From the NCBI GenBank assembly GCA_946481605.1, contig CAMLPA010000187.1, positions 1 to 6,590 of the forward strand: a stretch of DNA of 6,590 nt, read 5' to 3'. The DNA comes from an uncultured Flavihumibacter sp. Lineage in GTDB: Bacteria; Bacteroidota; Bacteroidia; Chitinophagales; Chitinophagaceae. Under the pieces are notes generated by a model that was not told where the DNA came from, ran no database searches, and saw only the letters and a program-made list of their open reading frames with translations. Below, in pieces: positions 1 through 6,590 of this stretch. Each line of letters begins with the position of its first letter. The stretch's first letter is position 1. A program made the translations under genes and the position numbers.

Positions 1-613
1 GAACCGCGCTTCAGTAGTGATATGGTCCGTAGGAAACGAAACACCGGTCAGCGAAAAGAGAACTGAATTCATGAAAACGCTGGTACTGGAAGCGAAAAAG
101 CTGGATGATACACGACTGGTATCCGCAGCCCTTGAAGTGCGGTACAATGCCGGCTTGAATTTCGTGGACGACCCGCTGGGGGAATACACCGATATCGTAT
201 CGCTGAACGAATACCTGGGCTGGTACGCGTACACACCCGACGCGTGCAGAACAGCCAAATGGGATACCAAATATAAGAATAAACCTTTCTTCATCAGTGA
301 AACCGGTGCCGAAGCGAAGTTTGGTTTCCGCGACGTGAAAGAAGCCCGCTTCAGCGAAGATTATCAGAAGTGGTTCTATGAAGAACAAATCAATATGTTT
401 AAAAACAGTTTCCCTTCTAACTACAGCGGCGTTTGTCCATGGCTGTTGGTTGATTTCAAATCACCCAAAAGGAACAATCCTGTTTATCAGAACGGTTTCA
501 ACAGGAAAGGACTGATTGATGAATACGGAAATAAGAAACTTGCATTTTTTGTACTCCGCGATTACTACAATGAGTTGGAAAAGAAAGAGCTGGATTTGAA
601 TAAACGCCCATGA
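1..613 (+). CDS. GH2 TIM-barrel glycosidase, beta-glucuronidase-like (C-terminal part, 5' end outside window)
   Basis: This is the 3' end of a glycoside hydrolase family 2 gene; the frame is open from base 2 and ends at TGA 611-613. It retains about 203 residues, the second half of the catalytic barrel. The left edge reads NRASVVIWSVGNE, the GH2 acid/base motif, with the catalytic Glu at 38-40. The likely nucleophile is the Glu of FISETGAEA, at 299-301. Near the end, a VDFKSP segment is followed by NGFNRKGLID, whose N-x-K (Asn 500-502, Lys 506-508) resembles the carboxylate-contacting N-x-K of beta-glucuronidases. Related N-x-K-G segments also occur in GH2 beta-galactosidases, so specificity is inferred, not proven. 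The usual GH2 N-terminal beta-sandwich and Ig-like domains would lie left of the window. The chain ends shortly after the barrel, without extra C-terminal domains. It is convergent with the GH78 gene. GH2 membership is nearly certain; glucuronidase activity is moderate. Confidence 0.9.
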   Translation, partial: NRASVVIWSVGNETPVSEKRTEFMKTLVLEAKKLDDTRLVSAALEVRYNAGLNFVDDPLGEYTDIVSLNEYLGWYAYTPDACRTAKWDTKYKNKPFFISETGAEAKFGFRDVKEARFSEDYQKWFYEEQINMFKNSFPSNYSGVCPWLLVDFKSPKRNNPVYQNGFNRKGLIDEYGNKKLAFFVLRDYYNELEKKELDLNKRP

Positions 614-626
614 TGATGGCTCATGG
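608..626. terminator. small inverted repeat between convergent genes, possible weak bidirectional terminator
   Basis: CCATGA (608-613) and TCATGG (621-626) form a perfect 6-bp stem around a 7-base loop. The left arm overlaps the stop codon of the plus-strand GH2 gene. It lies where two converging transcripts meet, but the stem is short, not GC-rich, and followed only by TTAATT on the plus side rather than a run of T. A 6-bp repeat of this kind can easily arise by chance, so the terminator role is a weak inference from position. Confidence 0.2.
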
Positions 627-638
627 TTAATTGCCAAT

Positions 639-3600
639 TTATTTCAACACTTCAAATTTATAATGCCCGGGCTGCAAACTGAAACTACACTTGCCCTGCG
701 CTTCTCCGGTAAAAACAACGTACTTACTATTACGGAATGGTTTTCCATACAAACGAATTTTATCAACTGAAGCAGCATTAATACAAAGTTTTGCCGTAGT
801 GTTAGGCGGAACGGTTACAGTGTAAGTGCAACCATTTTCTTTCACCGCCCAGGCACTTTCAATCCTGCCATAATAACTATCGTAATGCCCTTTCGCATAA
901 GTAAGTTTCCCGGTGGGATCCGGTTCAGGCGCCAGCACAAACTGTTTAAACCCGGGAACAGTTTCATCCCTTTGAATGCCAAGTGCGTACTCGCAAAGCC
1001 AGGCCCCGACCGCCCCGAATGAATAGTGATTGAAAGAATTCATGGTATTGTTTCCGCCAAATCCTTTGGTATGTGTGTACGCATTGAGTCTTTCCCAGAT
1101 GGTGGTGGCGCCCTGCGAAACCGGATACAACCACGACGGATACTGATCCTGAAGGAGTAACCGGTAAGCAAGATCGTTTTTATTGCTACCCGAAAGCGCA
1201 TGGTTCAGCCAGGCGGTACCAATAAAGCCCGTCATCAGCGAATAGGGTGGACATATTGTTCCGTCACCCGCCTTGTTTTCCCGGGCAACTGATTGGGCAA
1301 AACGGCTGATGGCCATGGCCCTGTTTTCCTCATTGAAGATATTGAAAGACAATGGCAGCGCATAAGAGGCCTGCGTATCCACAACTTTACCACGAAATTG
1401 CGTAATACCTGAAGTAGAATCTATGTAGGTTTTGTTGAAAAAATCTTTTCGTTCCGAATGCAGTTTGCTGAAAAACAGCGCATCATCTTTCTTTCCTAAG
1501 ATAGCCGCGATCTTTTCCATTATTTGCAGATCATAAATAAAATAGGCTTCCCAGAGCAACGATTTTTCCGTGCGGTCGTATTCGGGACTGAGCCAGTCGC
1601 CAAGACTGCCCCAGTTCTTTCTTTCCTTTTCACACAACACCTTTGTAACGGGATCGATCTGTGTTTCCAGGTAAAGCAGGTATGCTTTCATGGCGGCATA
1701 ATGATCGCGCAGCAAATCCATATCCCCATATTGCCGGTAGCTTTCCCAGGCCACGGTTATGCCCGCACTGCCCCAGAGCACACCGCCAAAACCGCCGCCG
1801 AGTGGCGCCACGTCCGGGAACCTTCCCTCCTCGTTTTGCACTGCACGCATGGCCTGCATGTGGTTCCGTAAGAATGCGGGGATATCCGCCAGGTAAGTAG
1901 CGGTGCGCGAGAACACCGAGATGTCGCCGCTCCACCCCAGCCTTTCGTTCCGCTGCGGGCAATCGGTGGGAATGGAAACAAAATTGCCCAGCGCCGACCA
2001 TTCAATATTCTTCCATAACCTGTTCACCAACGTATCTGAAGTTTCAAAGCCGGAAGTGATTGTATGGATAGAACTTAATACATCGCCCTGCACCGCGTTT
2101 AACGGTAAAGCCCTGGGGATACCGGTAATCTCTATGTACCGGAAACCATGGTAAGTGAACCGTGGATTGATCAATTCTGTTCCACCTTTTGTAATGTAAA
2201 TATCCTGGGCCATCGCTGCGCGGATGTTCTCGAGCATGATCATACCCGCATTCTCCCTGTATTCCGGGAGCGAAGGGTATTTCACTTCCGCGAAGCGGAG
2301 GCTCACTTTTGTGCCGGGCGGCATACCGTTCAGGGTTATGCGCGGAACACCAGCTATATTCTGTCCGAGGTCGTAAACATATACGCCGGGCCGCACTTCT
2401 TCTACAGCTACGGCATTCAGGGTACGCACTTTTTTCACCGCTAGGCCTGGCGCCGATTCCAGCCGGAAAGCACTGTAATCGCTGACCATTGGCATGTTGT
2501 GCGCAAGGTTAATAGAATCGTTGCTGGTGTTGCCTTCAAGCGGCACTTCCACAGCTTTTTTCCAGCGGGCAGCATTGTAGGTCGCCTTTGACCAATCTTG
2601 TGTAAGCGCTTCTTTCCGCGCATCGTAAACTTCCCCCTGGAACAGGCTGCCGTACACCGTGGGGCCGTTGCTGAAACTGGTCCAGCTTTCCGGATTTGTT
2701 TTCACCACTTCTTCTGTACCATCTTCATAAGTGATGATCAGTTGGGCGAGTAAGGATTGCCTGTCGCCGAAAAAGTTCCAGAAATCGCCCATATAAGTGG
2801 TGGCGCCACTCCACCAGCCTTCACTCAATACAGTGCCTAATGCGTTTTTTCCCGCTTGAAGGTTTCCCGTAACATCAAACACCTGATAGTGCTGAATTTT
2901 ATTGTACTGTGTTAATCCGGGGTTCAGGTATTCTTCGCCCACGCACTTCCCATTCAGGTGCACATCGTAGACACCACGCGCGCTTACATAAAGCCTGGCC
3001 TTCTTTACCGGAGCTGATTTTACACCGAATGTGGTGCGCAACATGGGCGCTGAATAACGGCTGGGGTCAGCAGTGCGCAGGAAGTCGGTTGTGCCTGCCT
3101 GCACTTTATACGCATTGTCCGTTATCGTTAAGGCTTTCTCCTTCATCTGAAAAAGCCGTTCATCTTCCTTCGAAAGATCATCAGAGAACAACTTGTTGGA
3201 AGGTCTGCGGTAGTGCCTTACCGTAATGTTTGAAAAAAAGGCAGTTTGCCCTGCGGGCACCCACAGTCCAAGATCTCCTAAAACAGGATAGGCGATAAAA
3301 TCGCCGCCGCCGCCGAGCGGGTTAAGGTTGATGGTGCCAATGCGGTGGACGGGATCAATTCCATCCAGGAACAATGTTGTAGAACCCAGCACCGAAGACA
3401 AATGAAAATGATGCAAACGGTACTTATTCGTGATGTTCAATAGCTGTGTTGGTACCTGAAAAGTAGCCAGGGCCTGGTTGCGTTGATCCTTCTTACTATA
3501 ACCGGCCCTGTAAACCTTTACCTGTGCAGGCGCGTCATTTAGCAAGGGAGAGATATCCAACTCTACCAATATATAAGAACTGTCTTTACTGTTGCGAACC

Positions 3601-4190
3601 CCGAAATGATTTTTATTTTGATCCACGAGCCGGGCATCGTTGGCGCCGTAAACAAATCCGGCTTTGGTGCTTTTTGTATTTTCATCCAGTTGAATGGAAA
3701 ACTCCAGCCTGAATACGGGAAGGTATTGTGCGTACAGCACCTGTTGCGCATCACTTACGCCAATCCATTTTGCATTGTTCCAGGCCCGCTCCTGTTCCAT
3801 CAGCCCGGTTTCGAACCAGGATTCCGCGTTGTGCAGGCGCTGCTTGTGGTCCCATACTGTTAACTTCCAGCGGTAACGGGTGCGGGGGTTTAATTCTATT
3901 CCATTGTATCGGATGCCAAGGGAAAGATCACTTTTCGTTTTTCCCGTGTTCCAGACTTCCTGACCCAGTTCATCCAGCACTATAATTTTATAGGCCGTTT
4001 GCCGGCATCCCCTTTCGGCAGCAGCCATCCGCCAACTGAAGCGGGGTGCAGCAACATCCAAACCCAACGGTGTTGTAATGTATTCCGTACGCAGATCAGT
4101 GATGGTAACCTTATCCGGCATGGCAACCACCTCGTTCACCACCAGTAGAATACTTAGCTGAAGCAGCAATGCCCTTAATATTTTTTTCAT
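639..4190 (-). CDS. secreted GH78 alpha-L-rhamnosidase with inserted beta-sandwich-like domain
   Basis: Complete 1183-residue enzyme expected to release terminal alpha-L-rhamnose by inverting hydrolysis. Residues 1-23 are a signal peptide (MKK, hydrophobic core, VVA before Met24) with no lipobox Cys, so it is predicted periplasmic or secreted. An Ig-like N-terminal domain (about 28-130) carries the TPLGLDVAAPRFSW signature. An extra domain follows at about 155-340. Then come the Bac_rhamnosid_N sandwich (about 385-545, LYVSARGVYDVHLNG), a second sandwich (about 595-700, FTYHGFRYIEITG), the six-hairpin (alpha/alpha)6 catalytic domain (about 705-1065) and a C-terminal beta domain (about 1070-1180). 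DCPQRNERLGWSGD at 743-756 supplies the conserved acidic cluster, with E749 the likely general acid; E1033 in TTIWERLN is the likely general base. SFNHYSFGAVGAWL is also typical. Most GH78 proteins are roughly 900-1000 residues; the insertion explains the excess. It sits 36 bases downstream of the minus-strand GH2 gene and is probably co-transcribed. Family is near certain; the substrate is unknown. Confidence 0.96.
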   Translation of the reverse strand: MKKILRALLLQLSILLVVNEVVAMPDKVTITDLRTEYITTPLGLDVAAPRFSWRMAAAERGCRQTAYKIIVLDELGQEVWNTGKTKSDLSLGIRYNGIELNPRTRYRWKLTVWDHKQRLHNAESWFETGLMEQERAWNNAKWIGVSDAQQVLYAQYLPVFRLEFSIQLDENTKSTKAGFVYGANDARLVDQNKNHFGVRNSKDSSYILVELDISPLLNDAPAQVKVYRAGYSKKDQRNQALATFQVPTQLLNITNKYRLHHFHLSSVLGSTTLFLDGIDPVHRIGTINLNPLGGGGDFIAYPVLGDLGLWVPAGQTAFFSNITVRHYRRPSNKLFSDDLSKEDERLFQMKEKALTITDNAYKVQAGTTDFLRTADPSRYSAPMLRTTFGVKSAPVKKARLYVSARGVYDVHLNGKCVGEEYLNPGLTQYNKIQHYQVFDVTGNLQAGKNALGTVLSEGWWSGATTYMGDFWNFFGDRQSLLAQLIITYEDGTEEVVKTNPESWTSFSNGPTVYGSLFQGEVYDARKEALTQDWSKATYNAARWKKAVEVPLEGNTSNDSINLAHNMPMVSDYSAFRLESAPGLAVKKVRTLNAVAVEEVRPGVYVYDLGQNIAGVPRITLNGMPPGTKVSLRFAEVKYPSLPEYRENAGMIMLENIRAAMAQDIYITKGGTELINPRFTYHGFRYIEITGIPRALPLNAVQGDVLSSIHTITSGFETSDTLVNRLWKNIEWSALGNFVSIPTDCPQRNERLGWSGDISVFSRTATYLADIPAFLRNHMQAMRAVQNEEGRFPDVAPLGGGFGGVLWGSAGITVAWESYRQYGDMDLLRDHYAAMKAYLLYLETQIDPVTKVLCEKERKNWGSLGDWLSPEYDRTEKSLLWEAYFIYDLQIMEKIAAILGKKDDALFFSKLHSERKDFFNKTYIDSTSGITQFRGKVVDTQASYALPLSFNIFNEENRAMAISRFAQSVARENKAGDGTICPPYSLMTGFIGTAWLNHALSGSNKNDLAYRLLLQDQYPSWLYPVSQGATTIWERLNAYTHTKGFGGNNTMNSFNHYSFGAVGAWLCEYALGIQRDETVPGFKQFVLAPEPDPTGKLTYAKGHYDSYYGRIESAWAVKENGCTYTVTVPPNTTAKLCINAASVDKIRLYGKPFRNSKYVVFTGEAQGKCSFSLQPGHYKFEVLK

Positions 4191-4226
4191 GCCTTTTATT
4201 TGATCTTATACTGTTGCCCGGAAATA
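4191..4226 (-). promoter_or_regulatory. intergenic translation-start region of the GH78 gene
   Basis: This 36-base gap separates the TAG stop of the upstream GH2 gene from the ATG of the GH78 gene. On the minus strand it ends AATAAAAGGC just before ATG. The AAAAGG lies only one base from the start, too close for a classical Shine-Dalgarno site, but an A-rich leader is common in Bacteroidota. No -33/-7 type promoter (TTTG with TAnnTTTG) or hairpin is apparent. The spacing favours one transcript covering both genes. The start at 4190 is preferred because the next Met, residue 24, would discard the signal peptide. Confidence 0.45.
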
Positions 4227-6590
4227 CTATTTTTTCTGCATGGTGATTTTTATCGAAGCAGGCGCCAACCCTTCCGAACGAACGGTAAGGGTACCCTCTC
4301 CTGCTTCCTTCCCACTTTTGATCACCACCATCGCTCTACCCTTCCACGACATCCTTTGCAGCGCTGTATATGAAATGGAGTCCTGAAGATTGGCGCTACC
4401 GGTCGCGATTATTGTTCCGGCACCCGTTAAGTCGAAATTGAGTTGCCTGGAAGCATTGGGATCGATATTACCTTCTTTATCCGTTATTTCAACGGCAACA
4501 AAAGAAAGGTCCTGGCCATCAGCATGGATCATTTTTCTATCGGCGATGAGTTTAACCGAAGCCGGAGTACCTGCGGTAATTAAACGGGTTTCTTCCACTT
4601 CTTTTCCATTCACCACGCCCGCCAGTCTTAATTTCCCATTCGCATAAGGAAGTGCGATGGTTGTTCTGTAACCATCCTTTTCTGTAATCGTTCTTTCTGC
4701 AATTAGACTATCGTTCAGGTATAAACGCACCATCGGATACCTCGAATAAATATCCACTTCAATATTTTTCCCTTCATAGCCGGGCCAGGTCCAGCTTTCC
4801 CAGGTGGGCCATACAGACCACATCGTTTCTTTAATTTCACCCAGGTAATGGTTGGGTTCTTTCACCGCCATGTACAGCTTCTTCTGCTTATTGTACAACA
4901 GATCGCGGTAATGCGAAATGGGTTTTCTCCAGCCGAGCAAATCTATGTCGCCGCAATAAGCGCCATGCCAGGGATAGATATCACGTTCATAATGTTCGCC
5001 GGGTGTTTCCCCCTTGTAAAAATACCTTCCGATTCCAGATTCGCCGAGGTAATCCATGGCAGTCCAGACAAAATCCCCAATGATATAAGGGTTTTGCTGC
5101 ACGAGTTGCCAGTTGGCGAAAGCATCGCGCGGATAAGATTCCGTTTGAACGATGATGCGCGACGGTACTCTTTTGTGGTCAGCGGGCGCGCGGTGCAACT
5201 GGTAATTGTACCCTGCCACATCGTGCGCGGCCATGAGGGGATCGAACAATTCCCAATCGCTGTCCCAGGTGGTCATGGCAGAAGTTACAGGGCGCGTGGG
5301 ATCCAGTTTCCTTACAGCTTCTGCGAGCATTTTTGCGGTTTCCACAGCGCTGGGTTCTTTTCTTTCTATGATTTCATTGCCGATGCTCCACAAAATAATG
5401 GAGGGGTGATTGATATCGCGTTTCACCATGGCTTCTATATCCCTTTCCCACCATGCATCGAAGATGGACGCGTAATCATATTTTGTTTTGGCCGTTCTCC
5501 ACCCATCGAAAGACTCATCTATCACGAGCAGACCAAGTTGATCGCAGGCATCCAGGAAAGCTTCGGATGGCGGGTTATGTGCCGTACGGACTGCATTAAA
5601 CCCGGCGGCTTTCAGCAATTCCGCCTTGCGCTTCTCAGCACGATCAAAAGCTGCTGCGCCAAGTAGTCCGTTATCGTGGTGCACACAGCCGCCATTCAGT
5701 TTAATCGTTTTCCCATTGAGTTGAAATCCTTTATCTGCGGAGAATGCGATGGTTCTTATTCCGAAATCGTGTTGCGACTGGTCCACCACTTTATTGCCCT
5801 GCTTTACCTGAACAGAAGCGGTGTACAGGTGCGGTTTTTCAACCTCCCACAACAGCGGACGCTGCACAAGAATGCGCTGCGTGACTGTTCGCTTTTCGCC
5901 GGGCGCGAGTGTCAGTTCAATGGATGCATTCCCCGCCTTTTTACCGGAAACTTTTGCGGTGAGCTGTGTTATCAGGGTAGCTTTACGTGAGGCGGTTGAT
6001 GTATTATTTAATACCGTTTTCACTTCTATTACTGCCTTTTCTCCGGTTATTTCCGGGGTTGAGATGCTTACACCCCATTGCGGTATATGCAGTTCATCGG
6101 ATACACTAAGCCAAACATGCCGGTAAATACCTGATCCGCTGTACCATCGGCAATTCTTCTGCATCGAATTGTCTACGCGGATGGAAAGTTGATTTTTTGC
6201 ACCCGGTATGAGGTACGGGGTCAGCTCGTAGCTGAAGGAAGTGTACCCATAAGGATGCATTCCCAAAGACTTCCCATTGAGGAATACTTCTGCATTCATG
6301 TAAACGCCTTCAAAATAAATGGAAACCCGTTTTCCTTTGAATGTTGCGGGCACATCAAATGTTTTCCGGTACCAGCCGATACCGGCGGGGTAATAACCAC
6401 CATCGTTTCCCATGAGATGGAGGCGGTTTGTATTGCCTTCTATGCTCCAGTCGTGGGGAAGATCGAGCTGGCGCCAGTTTTCATCGTTATATGTCGCTGA
6501 ACTGAATTGAGAATGATCTCCTGCCTGGAATTTCCAGTTGTAATCGAAAAGTTGTTTTCCGGAAGATATGGTTTTCTGACTGAAAGCGGC
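4227..6590 (-). CDS. GH2 beta-galactosidase-type enzyme with DUF4982 and C5 domains (5' end just outside window)
   Basis: Retaining exo-beta-glycosidase, most likely a beta-galactosidase acting on oligosaccharides. The frame is open from the right edge (787 codons) to TAG at 4227-4229. Numbering from the edge: a sugar-binding jelly roll (about 10-160, DYNWKF, LPHDWSIEG, GIGWYRKTF), an Ig-like domain (about 165-285), the TIM barrel (about 290-590), DUF4982 (about 590-665, Trp-rich start) and a GH2 C5-type Ig domain (about 680-785). The acid/base is the Glu of LWSIGNE, codon 406 (5373-5375). The nucleophile is the Glu of VQTESYP, codon 484 (5139-5141). GGCVHHDNG, RTAHNPP and GDIDLLGWRKPISHYR are typical of this subgroup. 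Met 6411-6413 is not the start, because conserved GH2 sequence continues upstream. The first residues, AAFSQK, resemble the end of a signal peptide, so the true start is probably about 15-20 codons past the edge and the enzyme periplasmic. Some relatives have other specificities, so galactose is an inference. It is the first of two genes in a likely operon with the GH78 gene. Confidence 0.94.
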   Translation of the reverse strand, partial: AAFSQKTISSGKQLFDYNWKFQAGDHSQFSSATYNDENWRQLDLPHDWSIEGNTNRLHLMGNDGGYYPAGIGWYRKTFDVPATFKGKRVSIYFEGVYMNAEVFLNGKSLGMHPYGYTSFSYELTPYLIPGAKNQLSIRVDNSMQKNCRWYSGSGIYRHVWLSVSDELHIPQWGVSISTPEITGEKAVIEVKTVLNNTSTASRKATLITQLTAKVSGKKAGNASIELTLAPGEKRTVTQRILVQRPLLWEVEKPHLYTASVQVKQGNKVVDQSQHDFGIRTIAFSADKGFQLNGKTIKLNGGCVHHDNGLLGAAAFDRAEKRKAELLKAAGFNAVRTAHNPPSEAFLDACDQLGLLVIDESFDGWRTAKTKYDYASIFDAWWERDIEAMVKRDINHPSIILWSIGNEIIERKEPSAVETAKMLAEAVRKLDPTRPVTSAMTTWDSDWELFDPLMAAHDVAGYNYQLHRAPADHKRVPSRIIVQTESYPRDAFANWQLVQQNPYIIGDFVWTAMDYLGESGIGRYFYKGETPGEHYERDIYPWHGAYCGDIDLLGWRKPISHYRDLLYNKQKKLYMAVKEPNHYLGEIKETMWSVWPTWESWTWPGYEGKNIEVDIYSRYPMVRLYLNDSLIAERTITEKDGYRTTIALPYANGKLRLAGVVNGKEVEETRLITAGTPASVKLIADRKMIHADGQDLSFVAVEITDKEGNIDPNASRQLNFDLTGAGTIIATGSANLQDSISYTALQRMSWKGRAMVVIKSGKEAGEGTLTVRSEGLAPASIKITMQKK

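Noticed and set aside
11..388. Minus-strand open frame of 125 codons
   Set aside because: It is antisense to the plus-strand GH2 fragment, which carries both catalytic Glu motifs. It has no recognisable domain.
1630..2001. Minus-strand open frame of 123 codons in another frame
   Set aside because: It overlaps the GH78 catalytic domain, including the DCPQRNERLGWSGD motif, in a different frame and has low-complexity, Arg/Gly-rich composition typical of a shadow frame.
3302..3315. Short GCC trinucleotide repeat
   Set aside because: It simply encodes four Gly codons in a loop of the inserted GH78 domain. Four units are too few to call it a functional or phase-variable repeat.
4119..4121. Alternative GH78 start at Met24
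   Set aside because: The preceding 23 residues form a good signal peptide ending VVA, and an extracytoplasmic location is normal for this enzyme type, so the start at 4190 is kept.
4191..4226. Separate promoter for the GH78 gene
   Set aside because: The gap is only 36 bases and has no match to the Bacteroidota -33/-7 pattern, so read-through from the upstream GH2 gene is more likely.
4770..4820. Tryptophan-rich cluster in the GH2 protein (five Trp in twelve residues)
   Set aside because: It looked odd at first, but the W-x-W and WPG pattern is characteristic of the beginning of DUF4982 in GH2 enzymes and is not novel.
4848..5666. Open frame of 272 codons on the plus strand
   Set aside because: It lies wholly antisense to the GH2 catalytic barrel, whose motifs are intact. 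The translation resembles no family I recognise and has no convincing start region. It is a shadow of the real gene.

Overview
The window looks like part of a carbohydrate-degrading gene cluster from a member of the Bacteroidota. Codon and protein style resemble soil or plant-associated Chitinophagaceae and relatives, but that rank is a guess. Three things support the phylum: three large exo-glycosidases lie side by side, the GH2 and GH78 subtypes are ones common in Bacteroidota, and the one complete gene start is A-rich with no properly spaced Shine-Dalgarno sequence. No SusC/SusD pair, regulator, transporter, RNA gene, mobile element or CRISPR array is visible, so calling this a polysaccharide utilisation locus is inference.

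Layout. Bases 1-613 (+) hold the 3' end of a GH2 TIM-barrel enzyme, closest by motif to beta-glucuronidase-type GH2 proteins; its start lies left of the window. After a 25-base convergent gap, 639-4190 (-) is a complete, secreted 1183-residue GH78 alpha-L-rhamnosidase carrying an extra N-terminal domain. Thirty-six bases upstream of it on the same strand, 4227-6590 (-) is an almost complete GH2 beta-galactosidase-type enzyme with DUF4982 and C5-type C-terminal domains. Its frame stays open to the right edge, and the true start lies just outside. A Met codon at 6411-6413 is internal.

How they may work together. The two minus-strand genes are very probably one operon, GH2 first and GH78 second. 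The rhamnosidase and probably the downstream-oriented GH2 are exported, so they would act in the periplasm or at the cell surface on oligosaccharides. If the plus-strand enzyme really is a beta-glucuronidase, the set matches removal of Rha, then GlcA, then Gal from a side chain such as that of plant arabinogalactan proteins. Rhamnogalacturonan or another rhamnose-containing glycan is equally possible from sequence alone.

Coding density is close to complete: the only non-coding stretches are 614-638 and 4191-4226. I see no strong evidence of a previously undescribed system. The most notable items are the inserted domain in the GH78 protein and the possible matched set of three activities.
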